A stretch of 54,034 nucleotides of DNA from Pseudomonadota bacterium (GCA_021781815.1 JAJXWB010000023.1:1-54034), one strand, 5' to 3'. Shown: positions 9,043 to 19,470, counted from the first letter of the stretch. A program made the numbers and translations. Notes: a model not told the origin generated them from the letters alone.

Positions 9043-9602
9043 TTCGCCCGCCTGGCATGGGCAAGCGCGATCGAAACAGGTCCGAACAGCAGGACCGCCC
9101 ATGGCACCGGCAGCCGCAGCAGGCCGACGCTGATGAATACGCCGGCGCAGACCGCGATTCCGACGACATCGAGCTTCGCGCCGCGCCCCATCCGGACGGC
9201 GGTGGCGATGACCAGTCCTGCAGCCGCGGCCGCGGCGCCGCCGACGCCGGCGTTGAACCAGACATGCGCCGAAAGCGCATCATAGCCGAGCGCAAGGGCG
9301 AGGAGAGCCACGAGCGGGACGGCCATCAGGCCGACGACCGACGCGACCGCGCCCGGCAGCCCGGCGAACTTCTGGCCGATGATGACGCACATGTTCGGTG
9401 TGTTCGGACCGGGCAGAATCTGGGCGATGCCGAACAGGCCGGCATATTCGCGGTCGTCGAGCCAGCGCCGTTCCTCGACAACGACGCGACGCGCCCAGGG
9501 CGTGACGCCGCCGAAGCCCATGAGGCCGACCTTGCCCCAGCCGAGAAAAAGATCGAGCGCGCCTGGGACTATCGGCGCCTTGGCGTCCCCGCCCTGCTCC
9601 AT
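9039..9602 (-). CDS. Chromate transporter, short CHR-domain protein (first half)
   Basis: 187-residue CHR-domain membrane protein: FLGWGKVGLMGFGGVTPWARR, then GIAQILPGPNTPNMCVIIG, the family's conserved GFGG and PGPN motifs. It begins only 4 bases after the ntrX stop on the same strand, so it is almost certainly cotranscribed with ntrYX. With the following gene it forms a two-gene short-chain ChrA pair sitting between ntrX and hfq, a place where most relatives have no such genes. Real substrate unknown. Confidence 0.86.
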   Translation of the reverse strand: MEQGGDAKAPIVPGALDLFLGWGKVGLMGFGGVTPWARRVVVEERRWLDDREYAGLFGIAQILPGPNTPNMCVIIGQKFAGLPGAVASVVGLMAVPLVALLALALGYDALSAHVWFNAGVGGAAAAAAGLVIATAVRMGRGAKLDVVGIAVCAGVFISVGLLRLPVPWAVLLFGPVSIALAHARRAK

Positions 9603-9606
9603 GGGA

Positions 9607-10971
9607 TCAATCGATCGACAGAGACTTGAGCTTGCGATGCAGCGCCGACCGCTCCATGCCGATAAATTCCGCTGTCCGCGAGATATTGCCGCCGAAACGA
9701 TTGATCTGGGCTACGAGATATTCCCGCTCGAACACTTCGCGCGCGTCGCGCAGCGGCAGACTGAGCAATTTTTCGCCGCCCGCGCCGTTCGGCGTCGCCG
9801 GCACCAGCGCGCCGACTTCGGCCGGCAGCATTTCGGCGGTCACCTCGGCGTCCGGATCGCCGGCCGCCAGAATCATCAGCCGCTCCACGTTGTTGCGGAG
9901 CTGGCGGATATTGCCGGGCCAGTCGTGCGATTGCAGCACCGCCATGGCGTCGGACGCGATCTTGCGGCGCGGCATCCCAGTCGTCTGCGAGACATTCTCC
10001 ATGAAGAAATCGACGAGTTCGGGAATGTCCTCGCGTCTGTCCGACAGCGAGGGAACATTGATCGGCACGACCGAGAGGCGATGGAACAGCTCCTCGCGGA
10101 AGGCGCCTTCGGCGATCGCCCTGGCAAGGTCACGCGAACTCGACGAGATGACGCGCACATCGACATGTACGCGCGTCGCGCCCTCGACACGCTGGAAATT
10201 CTGGTCGACGAGCACGTGCAGGATCTTGGCCTGCGTCTCGCGCGGCATGTCCGCTACCTCGTCGATGTAGAGCGTGCCGCCGTGCGCCTCCTCGAGCGCG
10301 CCGACCTTGCGGCGGCCGTCTCTGCCCTCGGACCCGAAGAGTTCTAGCTCCATGTTCTCGGGCGTGATGGTCGCGGCGTTGATGACGACGAATGGACCGG
10401 CGGCCCGGGTCGAGGCCTCGTGAATCGAGCGCGCGACCAGTTCCTTGCCGGAGCCGGGCGCGCCCGTTATCAGTACGCGCGAATTGGCCGGCCCGACGCG
10501 GTCGATCACCTGCCGCAAATGATTGATCGCGGACGAACGGCCGACGATGCGGTCGGCGGCGCCGGCGCGCGAGCGCAATTCGCTGACCTCGCGTTTCAGG
10601 CGTGATGCTTCGAGCGCACGCTCGGCGATGATGACAAGCCTGTCGGCCTTGAACGGCTTTTCGATGAAGTCATAGGCGCCGGCGCGGATCGCGCTCACTG
10701 CGGTCTCGATATTGCCGTGGCCGGAAATCATCACGACCGGCAGATTGGGATGATGCTCCTTCATGACCTGCAGCAATTGCAGGCCGTCGAGCCGCGAGCC
10801 CTGCATCCAGATGTCCAGAAACACCAGATGCGGGCGGCGCGCCTCGACCGCCGCCAGCGCCTCGTCGGAATTTCGGGCGGTGCGGGTCGAATGGCCTTCG
10901 TCGGAAAGGATGCCCGACACCAGTTCGCGGATGTCCGCTTCGTCATCGACAATCAGAATATCTGTGGCCAT
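9607..10971 (-). CDS. ntrX: Nitrogen-regulation response regulator NtrX
   Basis: 454 residues: receiver domain with acidic pocket DDE and phospho-acceptor Asp53 (VFLDIWMQ), AAA+ domain with Walker A GAPGSGKE and Walker B TLYIDEV, and a C-terminal Fis-type helix-turn-helix (ISRTAEFIGMERSALHRKL). The sigma54-contacting GAFTGA loop is absent: the segment after ELFG reads GSEGRDGRRKVGALEEA. This is known for alphaproteobacterial NtrX, which activates without classical sigma54 remodelling. It partners NtrY, encoded 18 bases upstream. Confidence 0.95.
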   Translation of the reverse strand: MATDILIVDDEADIRELVSGILSDEGHSTRTARNSDEALAAVEARRPHLVFLDIWMQGSRLDGLQLLQVMKEHHPNLPVVMISGHGNIETAVSAIRAGAYDFIEKPFKADRLVIIAERALEASRLKREVSELRSRAGAADRIVGRSSAINHLRQVIDRVGPANSRVLITGAPGSGKELVARSIHEASTRAAGPFVVINAATITPENMELELFGSEGRDGRRKVGALEEAHGGTLYIDEVADMPRETQAKILHVLVDQNFQRVEGATRVHVDVRVISSSSRDLARAIAEGAFREELFHRLSVVPINVPSLSDRREDIPELVDFFMENVSQTTGMPRRKIASDAMAVLQSHDWPGNIRQLRNNVERLMILAAGDPDAEVTAEMLPAEVGALVPATPNGAGGEKLLSLPLRDAREVFEREYLVAQINRFGGNISRTAEFIGMERSALHRKLKSLSID

Positions 10972-10989
10972 GGGCTAATTCTTGGCTTT

Positions 10990-13233
10990 CTACGGGTCGA
11001 GTTGAACATGTTCTGATTTGATCGTGCCCTGCGCCTGGGCGTCGTTGGCAATTTTGAGGAACAGGCGGACGTGGGCGCCGGGGCCGCCCGGCGCATCGAG
11101 CAATTCGATTCCACCGCCATGATCCTCCATGATCTTGGCGACAATCGGCAGGCCGAGCCCGGTCCCCTCGCTGCGAGTCGTGACGTAGGGCTCAAGCAGC
11201 CGCTGGCGACTTTCGACGGGAAAGCCGCGGCCGTTGTCGATCACGTCGATCGTCGCCACGCCGTCGGAAACGGAGAGCGCCACGCCGATGCGTCCCGGAC
11301 CATTGGCGCCCTCGACGGCGGTAATGCCTTCGGTGGCGTTCTTGATGATGTTCGTCAGCGCCTGCGCGATCAGACGTCGGTCAAACAGCGCCGGCAGAGT
11401 CTGGACCGCGAAATTCTCGCGAATGTCGATGTCGGGATGGCCGACCCGCATCAGGAACACAACCTGCCGCACGCATTCCACGAGGTCGTCCCTGGCGGGT
11501 TTGGCCTTGGGCATGCGCGCGAAGGATGAAAATTCGTCGACCATTCGCTTGATGTCGTCGACCTGCCGTACGATCGTATCGGTGCACTGGTCGAACACAT
11601 CGCGGTCCACCGTGATCAGGCGCCCGTATTTGCGTTTCAGCCGCTCGGCCGAAAGCTGGATCGGGGTGAGAGGATTCTTGATCTCGTGCGCGATCCGCCG
11701 GGCGACGTCGGCCCATGCCGACGTGCGTTGGGCGGTGACGAGGTCGGTGATGTCGTCGAGCGTCACGACGAAGCTGCGCCCGCTCTCGCCCGTCGCGCCG
11801 GCCGTGACGCGCACATTCAGAATGCGCTCTCGCCCGCCGCGCATGACCGCGATCTGACTCTGGGCGGCCCTGTAATGCGAGGCCGCATCTTGCAGGATCG
11901 GCGCAATTTCCGGCAAAACCTGGGAAACCTGACGGCCGACAGCGCCCTGCTCGCCCGCGCCGATCAGCAATTTCTCCGCGGAGGGATTGACCACAGTCAC
12001 CTCCCCCGACGGATCGACGCCGACGACCGCCGCGGGCACGCCCGACAACACGGCCTCGGTGAACACGCGACGCTCGTCGATGAGCCGGCTCGCCGCGAGC
12101 AGCTTGTTCTGCTGGAACCGCAACTCCGATGTCATCTTGTTGAAGGTTTCGCCAAGATGCGACAGGTCGCCCTCGGATTTGTGGATCGGCACGCGCACGT
12201 AAAGATTGCCGCTCGCCACTTCATCCGTCGCCGCGATCAGACGGCGAACCGGCGCGATCAGGCGATTGGCGAAGGATAGGCCCAGCCAGATCGCCGACAG
12301 CAGCATGACCAGCGCGATGGTTCCGAACATCGCGGCGAACGCGATGATGATGTTGTGGCGCTGCGCCTCGAACCCGTTGTAGATCGCGATCAGATTCGCC
12401 GCCTGCTGCGGAAATTCGATCGTGAACGGATCGACCGGACGAGCGGCGTACAGGAAGACCCCCGGAAAGGATCCGATCTGGCGCAGCGCGACGAAGGTCT
12501 TGCCGTCGTCGGCCACAACGCAGGTCGGATCATTGTTGCGCGCGTCGTCGAAATCGGCTGTCTCGGGTTTGACCAGCGCCGTCTTCGCCTGCCCCTCCGG
12601 CGGGAAATCGGCGGAATCGAGCGTCTCGCCATTTTCCTTCATCAGGGCGGCTTGCGTGAAGCCGAGATATTTGGCGCGGGAGGAAAAGAATTCGTGGAAG
12701 AGCGCCCGATCCGCGTCATACATCGGTTTGGCGCGATCGAGATCGGCGGCGGTCAGTTGGGCTTCCTGCAGCAGGGACCGGCACTGCGACTGGCGGAACA
12801 GCCGCGCCGCCTCCGCCGTATTGAAGATGAAGGCGCGCACGTCCTGCATGAAGCCCGGACTGATCGAGCGGTCGATGGTGACGGTGCCGACGATGGCGAT
12901 GACCAGCGCCGGCATCGCCGCGGCGATCGAAAAGGCGCGCACGATGCGGAAATGCAGGCCTGACGCCGCAGCGCCCGCGCGCCACGACGAAATCAGGCTC
13001 CAGCTTTCGACGACCACGATCAGGATCAGGAATGCAAGCGAGAGGATGTCGGCCGCAAACAGCGCGATCGCGACCCGGTTGTCGACAGCGATCGGCGCCA
13101 GCCCGGAGAGGATAAAGAAGCTCAACATCGCGCTGACGAGCGCCAGAACGACCGCGAACGGCCCCACCCGATGCAGTAGCCGGTTGGTCGCCGCCCGCTC
13201 GTCGGGCGCCTGTCTGGTGTCGGCTTCTGACAT
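10990..13233 (-). CDS. ntrY: Membrane sensor histidine kinase NtrY
   Basis: 747 residues. Three hydrophobic segments near the N-terminus and another around residues 300-322 bracket a periplasmic sensor region. A HAMP domain (LIAPVRRLIAATDEVASGNLYVRVP), a PAS domain, a HisKA domain with phospho-acceptor H in [12 protein letters not shown] (around residue 515) and the ATPase boxes NIIKNATEG, IDNGRGFP and GTGLGLPIV follow. NtrY phosphorylates NtrX; in relatives the pair senses nitrogen or redox state. It starts about 200 bases after ntrC, with an inverted repeat in the gap, so it may have its own promoter. Confidence 0.95.
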   Translation of the reverse strand: MSEADTRQAPDERAATNRLLHRVGPFAVVLALVSAMLSFFILSGLAPIAVDNRVAIALFAADILSLAFLILIVVVESWSLISSWRAGAAASGLHFRIVRAFSIAAAMPALVIAIVGTVTIDRSISPGFMQDVRAFIFNTAEAARLFRQSQCRSLLQEAQLTAADLDRAKPMYDADRALFHEFFSSRAKYLGFTQAALMKENGETLDSADFPPEGQAKTALVKPETADFDDARNNDPTCVVADDGKTFVALRQIGSFPGVFLYAARPVDPFTIEFPQQAANLIAIYNGFEAQRHNIIIAFAAMFGTIALVMLLSAIWLGLSFANRLIAPVRRLIAATDEVASGNLYVRVPIHKSEGDLSHLGETFNKMTSELRFQQNKLLAASRLIDERRVFTEAVLSGVPAAVVGVDPSGEVTVVNPSAEKLLIGAGEQGAVGRQVSQVLPEIAPILQDAASHYRAAQSQIAVMRGGRERILNVRVTAGATGESGRSFVVTLDDITDLVTAQRTSAWADVARRIAHEIKNPLTPIQLSAERLKRKYGRLITVDRDVFDQCTDTIVRQVDDIKRMVDEFSSFARMPKAKPARDDLVECVRQVVFLMRVGHPDIDIRENFAVQTLPALFDRRLIAQALTNIIKNATEGITAVEGANGPGRIGVALSVSDGVATIDVIDNGRGFPVESRQRLLEPYVTTRSEGTGLGLPIVAKIMEDHGGGIELLDAPGGPGAHVRLFLKIANDAQAQGTIKSEHVQLDP

Positions 13234-13290
13234 AAAACTCTGGGGCTGGCGCGATCATGACCGCCGCTGAGCGCTAGCTGATGCCGACGC

Positions 13291-13310
13291 CCGTTGCAAG
13301 CGCGCAACGG
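13291..13310. promoter_or_regulatory. Inverted repeat upstream of ntrY
   Basis: CCGTTGC and GCAACGG face each other around AAGCGC, 58-77 bases upstream of the ntrY start. There is no T-run on either side, so an operator or leader hairpin is likelier than a terminator. No factor is assigned. Confidence 0.4.
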
Positions 13311-13436
13311 TGTTGCGCAATTGAGACAAATTTCGGGCAGGCGGCTCGGACCTGCGCCGACCCATATTGGGCGTCAGGCTCCAGCGTCATCACGTCGCAA
13401 TGAACCCTGCCGCCGACTGCGCGGGCGTCCGATCGC

Positions 13437-14921
13437 CTATCGCGGCAGTCGCATCAGCCGGATATCGAGATCCCTCACCTTCTTGCGCAAGGTGTTTCGG
13501 TTTAGCCCGAGAAGCTCCGCCGCCTTGATCTGGTTGCCGCGCGTCGCCGCCAGCGCCGCCGAGAGAAGCGGATATTCGACCTCGCGCAGGACGCGATGGT
13601 AAAGTCCGGGCGGCGGCAAGCCTTCCCCGAACGACCGGAACAAGTCCGACAGATGTCGCTCGACCGAAAGGCCGAGCGAATCGTCCTTGTCGCCGGCGCG
13701 CCCGCGCGCGGCGCCGACGGGTGCCGCAGACTCGGCCGCGCCTGTCTGCACCGGCGATGCGTAGTCCTGCCCCAGTTCGGATTCGACGAGCTGCTCGTTG
13801 ATGATTTCCTGCGGATAGAGTGCCGCCAGCCGCCGCGTCAGATTCTCCAGTTCGCGGATATTGCCAGGCCAGCGGTAGCGTTTGAGGCGATCGAGCGCGG
13901 CCGGCTCCATGCGTTTGTGCGGCAGCCCATCCGTCGCCGCGATCGAAAAGAAGTGGCGCACGAGATCGGGAATGTCCTCGGAGCGTTCGCGCAACGGCGG
14001 CAGACGCAGCGGGACGACGTTCAGCCGGAAGAACAGGTCTTCGCGGAAAAGGCCCTGCTGGATCGAGACTCGCAGATCCTTGTTGGTCGCAGCGACGATG
14101 CGGACGTTGCTCTTGATTGGCGTCCGGCCGCCGACGGTCGTATATTCCCCCTGCTGCAAGACGCGCAGCAGACGGGTCTGCGCCTCCATCGGCATGTCGC
14201 CGATTTCGTCGAGAAACAGCGTGCCGCCCTCGGCCTGCTCAAAACGGCCGGCCGAGCGGGCGTTTGCGCCAGTAAAGGCGCCCTTCTCGTGGCCGAACAG
14301 TTCGCTCTCGATCAGGTCGCGCGGGATCGCCGCCATGTTGATCGCGACGAAAGGCCCTTTCTTGCGCTTGCCGTAATCGTGCAGCGCGCGCGCGACGAGT
14401 TCCTTGCCTGTGCCGGACTCGCCGGTGATCATGACCGTCAGATCGGTCTGCATCAGGCGTGCAAGCGCGCGGTAGATTTCCTGCATCGCCGCGGAACGGC
14501 CGACCAGCGGCATCCCTTCGATCTCGTCGTGCGGATCGCGTTCGGCGCGCATCCTCGGCTGGTTCAGCGCGCGACCGACGATGGCGACAAGCTCCTTCAG
14601 ATCGAAGGGTTTGGGCAGGTAATCATATGCGCCGCGCTCCGAGGCCTTGATCGCCGTCATGAAGGTGTTCTGCGCGCTCATGACGATGATCGGCAGGTCG
14701 GGCCTGAGCTTCTTGATCCGCGGCAGCAGCTCGAAGGCGTTCTCGTCGGGCATGACGACGTCGGTGATGATCAGATCGCCGTCTCCGGCTTCGACCCAGC
14801 GCCAGAGCGTCGAGGCCACGCCGGTCGCCCGCACCTCGTAACCGGCCCTCGCAAGAGCCTGGCTGAGAACAGTGCGAATGGCCATATCGTCGTCGGCGAC
14901 CAGTATTGAGCGACCCGGCAT
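13437..14921 (-). CDS. ntrC: Nitrogen-regulation response regulator NtrC
   Basis: 494 residues: receiver with D10-D12 and phospho-acceptor Asp54 (IITDVVMP), AAA+ domain with Walker A GESGTGKE (167-174), the sigma54-contacting GAFTGA loop (214-219) and Walker [10 protein letters not shown], and a Fis-type DNA-binding C-terminus ([18 protein letters not shown]). It activates sigma54 promoters of nitrogen-scavenging genes when phosphorylated by NtrB. ATG at 14921 is chosen because GGAG precedes it and homologues start there; the longer frame would overlap ntrB. Confidence 0.97.
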   Translation of the reverse strand: MPGRSILVADDDMAIRTVLSQALARAGYEVRATGVASTLWRWVEAGDGDLIITDVVMPDENAFELLPRIKKLRPDLPIIVMSAQNTFMTAIKASERGAYDYLPKPFDLKELVAIVGRALNQPRMRAERDPHDEIEGMPLVGRSAAMQEIYRALARLMQTDLTVMITGESGTGKELVARALHDYGKRKKGPFVAINMAAIPRDLIESELFGHEKGAFTGANARSAGRFEQAEGGTLFLDEIGDMPMEAQTRLLRVLQQGEYTTVGGRTPIKSNVRIVAATNKDLRVSIQQGLFREDLFFRLNVVPLRLPPLRERSEDIPDLVRHFFSIAATDGLPHKRMEPAALDRLKRYRWPGNIRELENLTRRLAALYPQEIINEQLVESELGQDYASPVQTGAAESAAPVGAARGRAGDKDDSLGLSVERHLSDLFRSFGEGLPPPGLYHRVLREVEYPLLSAALAATRGNQIKAAELLGLNRNTLRKKVRDLDIRLMRLPR

Positions 14922-14946
14922 CAAATCTTTCTCCTGCGACGCCGGC

Positions 14947-16119
14947 TCAAGTCGAGCGGCCATCCTGCAATGTTCCGCCGGCGGCGCGGTACATCGGCAT
15001 CAAAATCCGAAACGTGGTTCGTCGCGGTTGAGACTCGCACTCGACCACACCGCCGTGATCGCCAACGATCTTGGCGACCAAAGCAAGTCCGAGGCCAGTC
15101 CCGCTCACCTTCGTGGTGACGAAGGGATCATAGAGATTGGCCATGATGTCCTCTGGAATTCCCGGCCCATTGTCGCGCACACAGAATTCCAGCGGCAGAC
15201 TGACGAGCGAGGTCGAGCCCGGCGTCCGCATGCGAACACCCGGCTTGAACGCCGTCGACAGCTCGATTTCGCCGTCGATCGCGTCAACGCCGATCGCCTC
15301 GGCCGCGTTCTTCACGAGGTTCAGGAATAACTGAATGAGCTGGTCGCGGTTGGCGAAGACAGGCGGCAGCGAGGGGTCGTAGGTTTCGACGAACCGGATA
15401 TGCCGGGCGAAACCCGATTGCGCCGACAGTTTCACCTGGTCGAGCACGTTGTGGATGTTGACGCTCTCGCGCTCGACCGGGAGCCCCTCGGAAAAAACCT
15501 CCATGCGCGAGACGAGTTTCACGATCCGGTCGGTTTCGTCGCAGATGAGGCGCGTCAGCGCCCGGTCGTCGTCATTGACCGAGGATTCCAGCAGTTGCGC
15601 CGCTCCACGGATGCCTGCCAGCGGATTTTTGATCTCGTGCGCCAGCATCGCGCCCAACGCGGAGACCGAGCGCGCGGCGCCCCGATGCGTGAGCTGTCTG
15701 TCCATTTTATCGGCAATCGTCCGTTCCTGCAGCATAAGAACCAGGCCGTCTGCCTCATCGAGCAGCGGCGCTGCATGGACGTCGGCCACCCGCTCGGCGC
15801 CGATGCGCGGCGAGCCGAGATCGACTCGATATTCATTGACGGCGCCGCGGCGTTCGCGCGCCTGTTCAATCAGCCCGATCACCGGCGAGCCAAATGGCAG
15901 CAGATCCTCGATGCGCAGGCGACGAAGCGCCGGACGACCCATATCGAAGAAATCTTCCGCAGCGGCGTTGGCGTCGACGATCTGGTTCCGGCCGTCCAGC
16001 GCGAGAATGGGATTGGGCAACGCCGCCAGCAGGCGCGCCGGGTCGAACGCGGCCTTTTGTCCGCCCGCGCCGCGGCGGTTCTCTTTCGCCGGCATGGCGA
16101 TATGCCCCGTCTCCCTCAT
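14947..16119 (-). CDS. ntrB: Nitrogen-regulation sensor kinase NtrB
   Basis: 390-residue soluble histidine kinase. PAS domain about residues 30-140, HisKA with His161 in [13 protein letters not shown], then HATPase boxes [20 protein letters not shown] and GTGLGLALV. NtrB is controlled by PII (GlnB/GlnK) and adds or removes the NtrC phosphate. Its ATG overlaps the dusB TGA (ATGA), matching the conserved nifR3-ntrB-ntrC operon; an internal Met9 is an alternative start. Confidence 0.96.
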   Translation of the reverse strand: MRETGHIAMPAKENRRGAGGQKAAFDPARLLAALPNPILALDGRNQIVDANAAAEDFFDMGRPALRRLRIEDLLPFGSPVIGLIEQARERRGAVNEYRVDLGSPRIGAERVADVHAAPLLDEADGLVLMLQERTIADKMDRQLTHRGAARSVSALGAMLAHEIKNPLAGIRGAAQLLESSVNDDDRALTRLICDETDRIVKLVSRMEVFSEGLPVERESVNIHNVLDQVKLSAQSGFARHIRFVETYDPSLPPVFANRDQLIQLFLNLVKNAAEAIGVDAIDGEIELSTAFKPGVRMRTPGSTSLVSLPLEFCVRDNGPGIPEDIMANLYDPFVTTKVSGTGLGLALVAKIVGDHGGVVECESQPRRTTFRILMPMYRAAGGTLQDGRST

Positions 16120-17144
16120 GCCGCCATGTCCGGGGCGCGCGCGAAGCAGCGGGCGAGCAGGCCCGCCGCCTCATCAGGATCGTCCGTCGTCACCAGCCGC
16201 GCGCGCAACGTCGCCGGCAGACCGCCGCCGGTCTCCGCCGCGCGATCTGCGTAAGCGGCGAGATGCTTGCGCGCATGCCGCACGCCTTGTTCGACGCCGA
16301 AAGTCGAGAGCAGGGTCGCGTAATGCTCGAGCGCGGCGTCGACCTTGGCCGCATCGGCGGGCTCCAGCGCCGCTGCGCCCGCCAGTTCAGCCGCAATCCG
16401 TCCGACGAGCCACGGCTGTCCGATGGCGGCGCGGCCCACCATCACGGCGTCGGCGCCGGCGGCGGTCAGCATCGCGCGCGCATCGTCCGGGCCGGCGCAA
16501 TCGCCGTTCGCCACGAGCGGAATCGAAATCGCCTCACGGACGGCGCGGATCGCGGCCCAGTCCGCCCGCCCCTTGTAAAACTGGCTGCGTGTGCGGCCAT
16601 GGACCGTAATGAGCGCGACGCCTTCCTCCTCCAGGCGGCGGGCGAGTTCCGGCGCATTGACGCTGTCGGCGTCCCAGCCGAGCCGCATCTTGACGCTGAC
16701 CGGGACGCGCACGGCCGCAATCGCGGCGCGCGCGAGCGCCACCGCAAGCTCCGGCTCACGCATCAGCGCCGAGCCCGCATAGCCGCCGACGACTCGCCTG
16801 GCGGGGCAGCCCATGTTGATGTCGATCGCGTGCGCGCCGGAGGCCTCGGCCAGGCGCGCGGCGTCAGCGAGCGAGGCCGGCTCCCGCCCCGCGATCTGCA
16901 CGACGTGGATCGGCAGTCCCTCGCCTTCCGCTCGCAATCGAGTCTCTTCGTCGGCGGCGATGTAGAAGTTCGCCGCGACCATCTCGGAGACGACGAGGCC
17001 GGCGCCGAACCGGGCGGCCACGCGCCGCATGCCGAGATCGGTCACGCCCGACATCGGCGCCAGGAAGGCGCGGCCTGGCAATGATAGCGGCCCGAATATC
17101 AGCGGTCGATCCAGCCTGCCTAAATTTTCACCAAATTGTTGCAT
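16116..17144 (-). CDS. dusB: tRNA-dihydrouridine synthase DusB (NifR3)
   Basis: 342 residues in the DusB family: the flavin barrel with [14 protein letters not shown], the catalytic-Cys motif [46 protein letters not shown] and VMVGRAAIG. It reduces uridines in tRNA with NADPH/FMN. This is the gene historically named nifR3, first of the ntrBC operon. The start is uncertain: ATG at 17144 fits family length, and another ATG at 17210 would add 22 non-conserved residues; neither has a strong ribosome site. Confidence 0.94.
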   Translation of the reverse strand: MQQFGENLGRLDRPLIFGPLSLPGRAFLAPMSGVTDLGMRRVAARFGAGLVVSEMVAANFYIAADEETRLRAEGEGLPIHVVQIAGREPASLADAARLAEASGAHAIDINMGCPARRVVGGYAGSALMREPELAVALARAAIAAVRVPVSVKMRLGWDADSVNAPELARRLEEEGVALITVHGRTRSQFYKGRADWAAIRAVREAISIPLVANGDCAGPDDARAMLTAAGADAVMVGRAAIGQPWLVGRIAAELAGAAALEPADAAKVDAALEHYATLLSTFGVEQGVRHARKHLAAYADRAAETGGGLPATLRARLVTTDDPDEAAGLLARCFARAPDMAA

Positions 17145-17240
17145 GCACAGACAATAGCCAAAATGTTGCAGCGCGCCAAGACAATTGCGAGCGCCGGCCA
17201 TGACGTTCATTAAGGCTCGGTCGCGCCGCCGCAGGAAAAA

Positions 17241-17256
17241 TTGACGCCGCTGTCAA
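17241..17256. promoter_or_regulatory. TTGAC-N6-GTCAA palindrome between dusB and ispDF
   Basis: An inverted repeat TTGAC GCCGCT GTCAA sits in the divergent promoter region, 22 bases before the ispDF start. Either arm resembles a -35 hexamer (TTGACG forward, TTGACA reverse). It could be back-to-back promoter elements or an operator; it does not match the usual NtrC box. Confidence 0.35.
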
Positions 17257-17277
17257 AAAAATGGAAGGACACCGCGC

Positions 17278-18483
17278 ATGACCGCTTCCGATGCCGGCGC
17301 CGATAGCTGCGTCCTCATTGTCGCCGCAGGCCGTGGCTCACGCTTCGGCGGCGAGACGCCAAAACAATATCGCCTGCTCGCAGGCGTTCCCGTCCTGGCG
17401 CGCACATTGACGGCTTTCGCCGCCGCCCTGCCGGACGCGGCGCTCTCGGTCGTCATTCATCCGGATGACCTTGAGCTTTACCAAACTGCTATCGCCGCCA
17501 CGAGCGATGCGGCGCGGGCGTCGCTTTCACCGCCGGCGTTCGGCGGCGCCACCCGCCAGGACAGCGTGCGGAATGGGCTTGAGTCTCTCATAAGAAAAAC
17601 ACGAAAAATCGTTCTTGTTCATGATGCTGCGCGCCCTTTTGCAAGTATCGAATTAATCAAGGCGGCGCGAGCGGCGGCGCTGGCGCACGGGGCCGCCATC
17701 CCCGGTCTCGCCGTAACCGACACTATAAAGTCGGTCGATGCGGATGGGGCGGTCGTCGCCACGCCGGACCGGGCCGGCCTGCGCGCCGTTCAGACGCCAC
17801 AGGCGTTCGATTTCGATCTCCTCCTCTCGGCCCATCGGGCAGCGGCTGGTCGGGAATTGACCGACGACGCGGCGGTGGCCGAGAGCGCGGGACATCGCGT
17901 CCACATTTTCCAGGGGGATCCCGCCAACATGAAGATCACAACGGCCGGCGACCTGACCGAGGCGGAGCGGCGCCTGTCAGGCGATCTCACGGATGTGAGG
18001 GTCGGTCAGGGTTTCGACGTCCATGCGTTCGAACCGGGCGACAAGGTCTGGCTCGGCGGCGTGCCAATTCCGCACGACCGCAAGCTCGAAGGCCACTCCG
18101 ACGCCGACGTGCTGATGCACGCCGTCACCGACGCGCTGCTCGGCGCGCTGGCCGATGGCGATATAGGCTCGCACTTTCCGCCCTCGGATCCCCAATGGAA
18201 GGGCGCGGCCTCCTCGATTTTCCTGGCTTACGCTGCGGACCGTGTTCGCCAGCGCGGCGGAATGATCGCCCATGTCGACGCCACGGTAGTCGCGGAGCGG
18301 CCAAAGGTCGGTCCGTATCGCGACGCCATCCGCGAACGCCTCGCTAAAACGATGAAGATCCCCGTTGGCCGGGTGGCGATCAAGGCGACGACGTCCGAAC
18401 GCCTCGGCTTCACCGGCCGCGAGGAGGGCATGGTCGCCATGGCGACGGCGACCGTGCGGTTGCCCGCCGGGGAGCCGGAATGA
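17278..18483 (+). CDS. ispDF: Bifunctional IspD/IspF isoprenoid biosynthesis enzyme
   Basis: 401 residues. IspD part (about 1-230): nucleotide loop [27 protein letters not shown] and TDDAAVAE. IspF part (about 240-401): [42 protein letters not shown] and [14 protein letters not shown]. It performs two steps of the MEP pathway, making CDP-ME and then MEcPP; IspE is encoded elsewhere. The fusion is standard in alphaproteobacteria. GGAAGGA precedes the ATG. The stop overlaps the cinA start by 4 bases. Confidence 0.97.
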   Translation: MTASDAGADSCVLIVAAGRGSRFGGETPKQYRLLAGVPVLARTLTAFAAALPDAALSVVIHPDDLELYQTAIAATSDAARASLSPPAFGGATRQDSVRNGLESLIRKTRKIVLVHDAARPFASIELIKAARAAALAHGAAIPGLAVTDTIKSVDADGAVVATPDRAGLRAVQTPQAFDFDLLLSAHRAAAGRELTDDAAVAESAGHRVHIFQGDPANMKITTAGDLTEAERRLSGDLTDVRVGQGFDVHAFEPGDKVWLGGVPIPHDRKLEGHSDADVLMHAVTDALLGALADGDIGSHFPPSDPQWKGAASSIFLAYAADRVRQRGGMIAHVDATVVAERPKVGPYRDAIRERLAKTMKIPVGRVAIKATTSERLGFTGREEGMVAMATATVRLPAGEPE

Positions 18484-18986
18484 TGTTTGACGCCGAACTC
18501 ACAGCCCGGGCGAAGGCGCTGGTCGAAACATTCATCATGCGCGGCCTGACGCTCGCCACGGCGGAATCCTGCACGGGCGGGCTGGTGGCCGGCCTGATTA
18601 CCGAAATCGCGGGGTCGTCGGCGGCGCTCGACCGGGGCTTCGTCGTCTATTCGAACGAGGCCAAGTCGGACATGCTCGGCGTATCCCCGCAAACGCTCGA
18701 GGCGTTCGGCGCCGTCAGCGAGCAGACGGCGCGGGAACTGGCCGAAGGGGCGCTCGCCCGCTCGCGCGCCGATATCGCCGTATCTGTCACCGGCATCGCC
18801 GGTCCCGGCGGGGGCTCGGCGCACAAGCCGGTCGGCCTCGTGCATTTCGCCTGCGCGCGCCGCGGCGGCGCGCTCGCCCATGTCGAACGCCGGTTCGGCG
18901 ACATTGGCCGCGCCGCGGTGCGACGTGCGTCGATTGTGCAGGCGCTCGATCTGCTTGAGGCCGCGGCCGGTCAGACCCGCCCGTAG
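18480..18986 (+). CDS. CinA-type nicotinamide-nucleotide amidohydrolase
   Basis: 168 residues, equivalent to the stand-alone C-terminal CinA domain (PncC), which deamidates NMN to nicotinate mononucleotide in pyridine-nucleotide salvage. The signature [12 protein letters not shown], then [28 protein letters not shown] and [10 protein letters not shown] are all intact. It is coupled to ispDF (ATGATG overlapping TGA). Its 3' end overlaps the convergent ratA-like gene by 16 bases. A second, divergent CinA-type gene lies at 27372-27848. Confidence 0.92.
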   Translation: MMFDAELTARAKALVETFIMRGLTLATAESCTGGLVAGLITEIAGSSAALDRGFVVYSNEAKSDMLGVSPQTLEAFGAVSEQTARELAEGALARSRADIAVSVTGIAGPGGGSAHKPVGLVHFACARRGGALAHVERRFGDIGRAAVRRASIVQALDLLEAAAGQTRP

Positions 18987-19426
18987 ATTTTGTCGGCGCG
19001 TTGCTCGAACGCCTCGGAAAATTTGTGGAAGGCCTTGTCGAACATGGCGCCCATCAGCATGCCGAGCGTGCGGCTGCGGAATTCGTAGTCGATGAAGAAC
19101 TCGACGCTGGACGTCCGCTCCCCGCCGTCGACGAAACGCCAGCGATTCTTGAGGTAGCGGAATGGACCATCGACATATTCGACGAAGATCTCGTTTTTCG
19201 CGCGATCCAGCGTCACCCGTGTCGTGAAACATTCGCGGATCGCCCGGTAGCCGACCTCCATTTCGGCCATGGCGACCTCGGTCCCGTCTTCGCGCTGCTC
19301 GCGCCGGCGTATGCGCAAGCCGGTGCACAGCGGCACGAATTGCGGATAGGAATCCATGTCGGCGACCAGCGCGAACATATCGGCTGCGCTGTGTTGAACG
19401 CGGCGCGTCGTGCGGAATCGCGGCAT
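18971..19426 (-). CDS. RatA/Coq10-type START-domain protein
   Basis: 151 residues matching the type II toxin-antitoxin RatA / coenzyme-Q-binding Coq10 family: FRTTRRVQHSAADMFALVADMDSYPQFVPLC at the start and VEYVDGPFRYLKNRWRF in the middle, an SRPBCC/START lipid-binding fold. In mitochondria and alphaproteobacteria it is thought to bind quinone and help respiration; the E. coli name RatA came from a ribosome-association effect. In many relatives it follows lipA, which is not present here. Confidence 0.9.
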   Translation of the reverse strand: MPRFRTTRRVQHSAADMFALVADMDSYPQFVPLCTGLRIRRREQREDGTEVAMAEMEVGYRAIRECFTTRVTLDRAKNEIFVEYVDGPFRYLKNRWRFVDGGERTSSVEFFIDYEFRSRTLGMLMGAMFDKAFHKFSEAFEQRADKIYGRV

Positions 19427-19470
19427 GAAGGCCTATATCGCGGTTCGGTCGGTCACGCGACGGGCGGGCG

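Noticed and set aside
13261-13340. Intrinsic terminator for ntrC
   Set aside because: The inverted repeat here lies on the ntrY side with no T-run on the ntrC strand; read instead as a possible operator.
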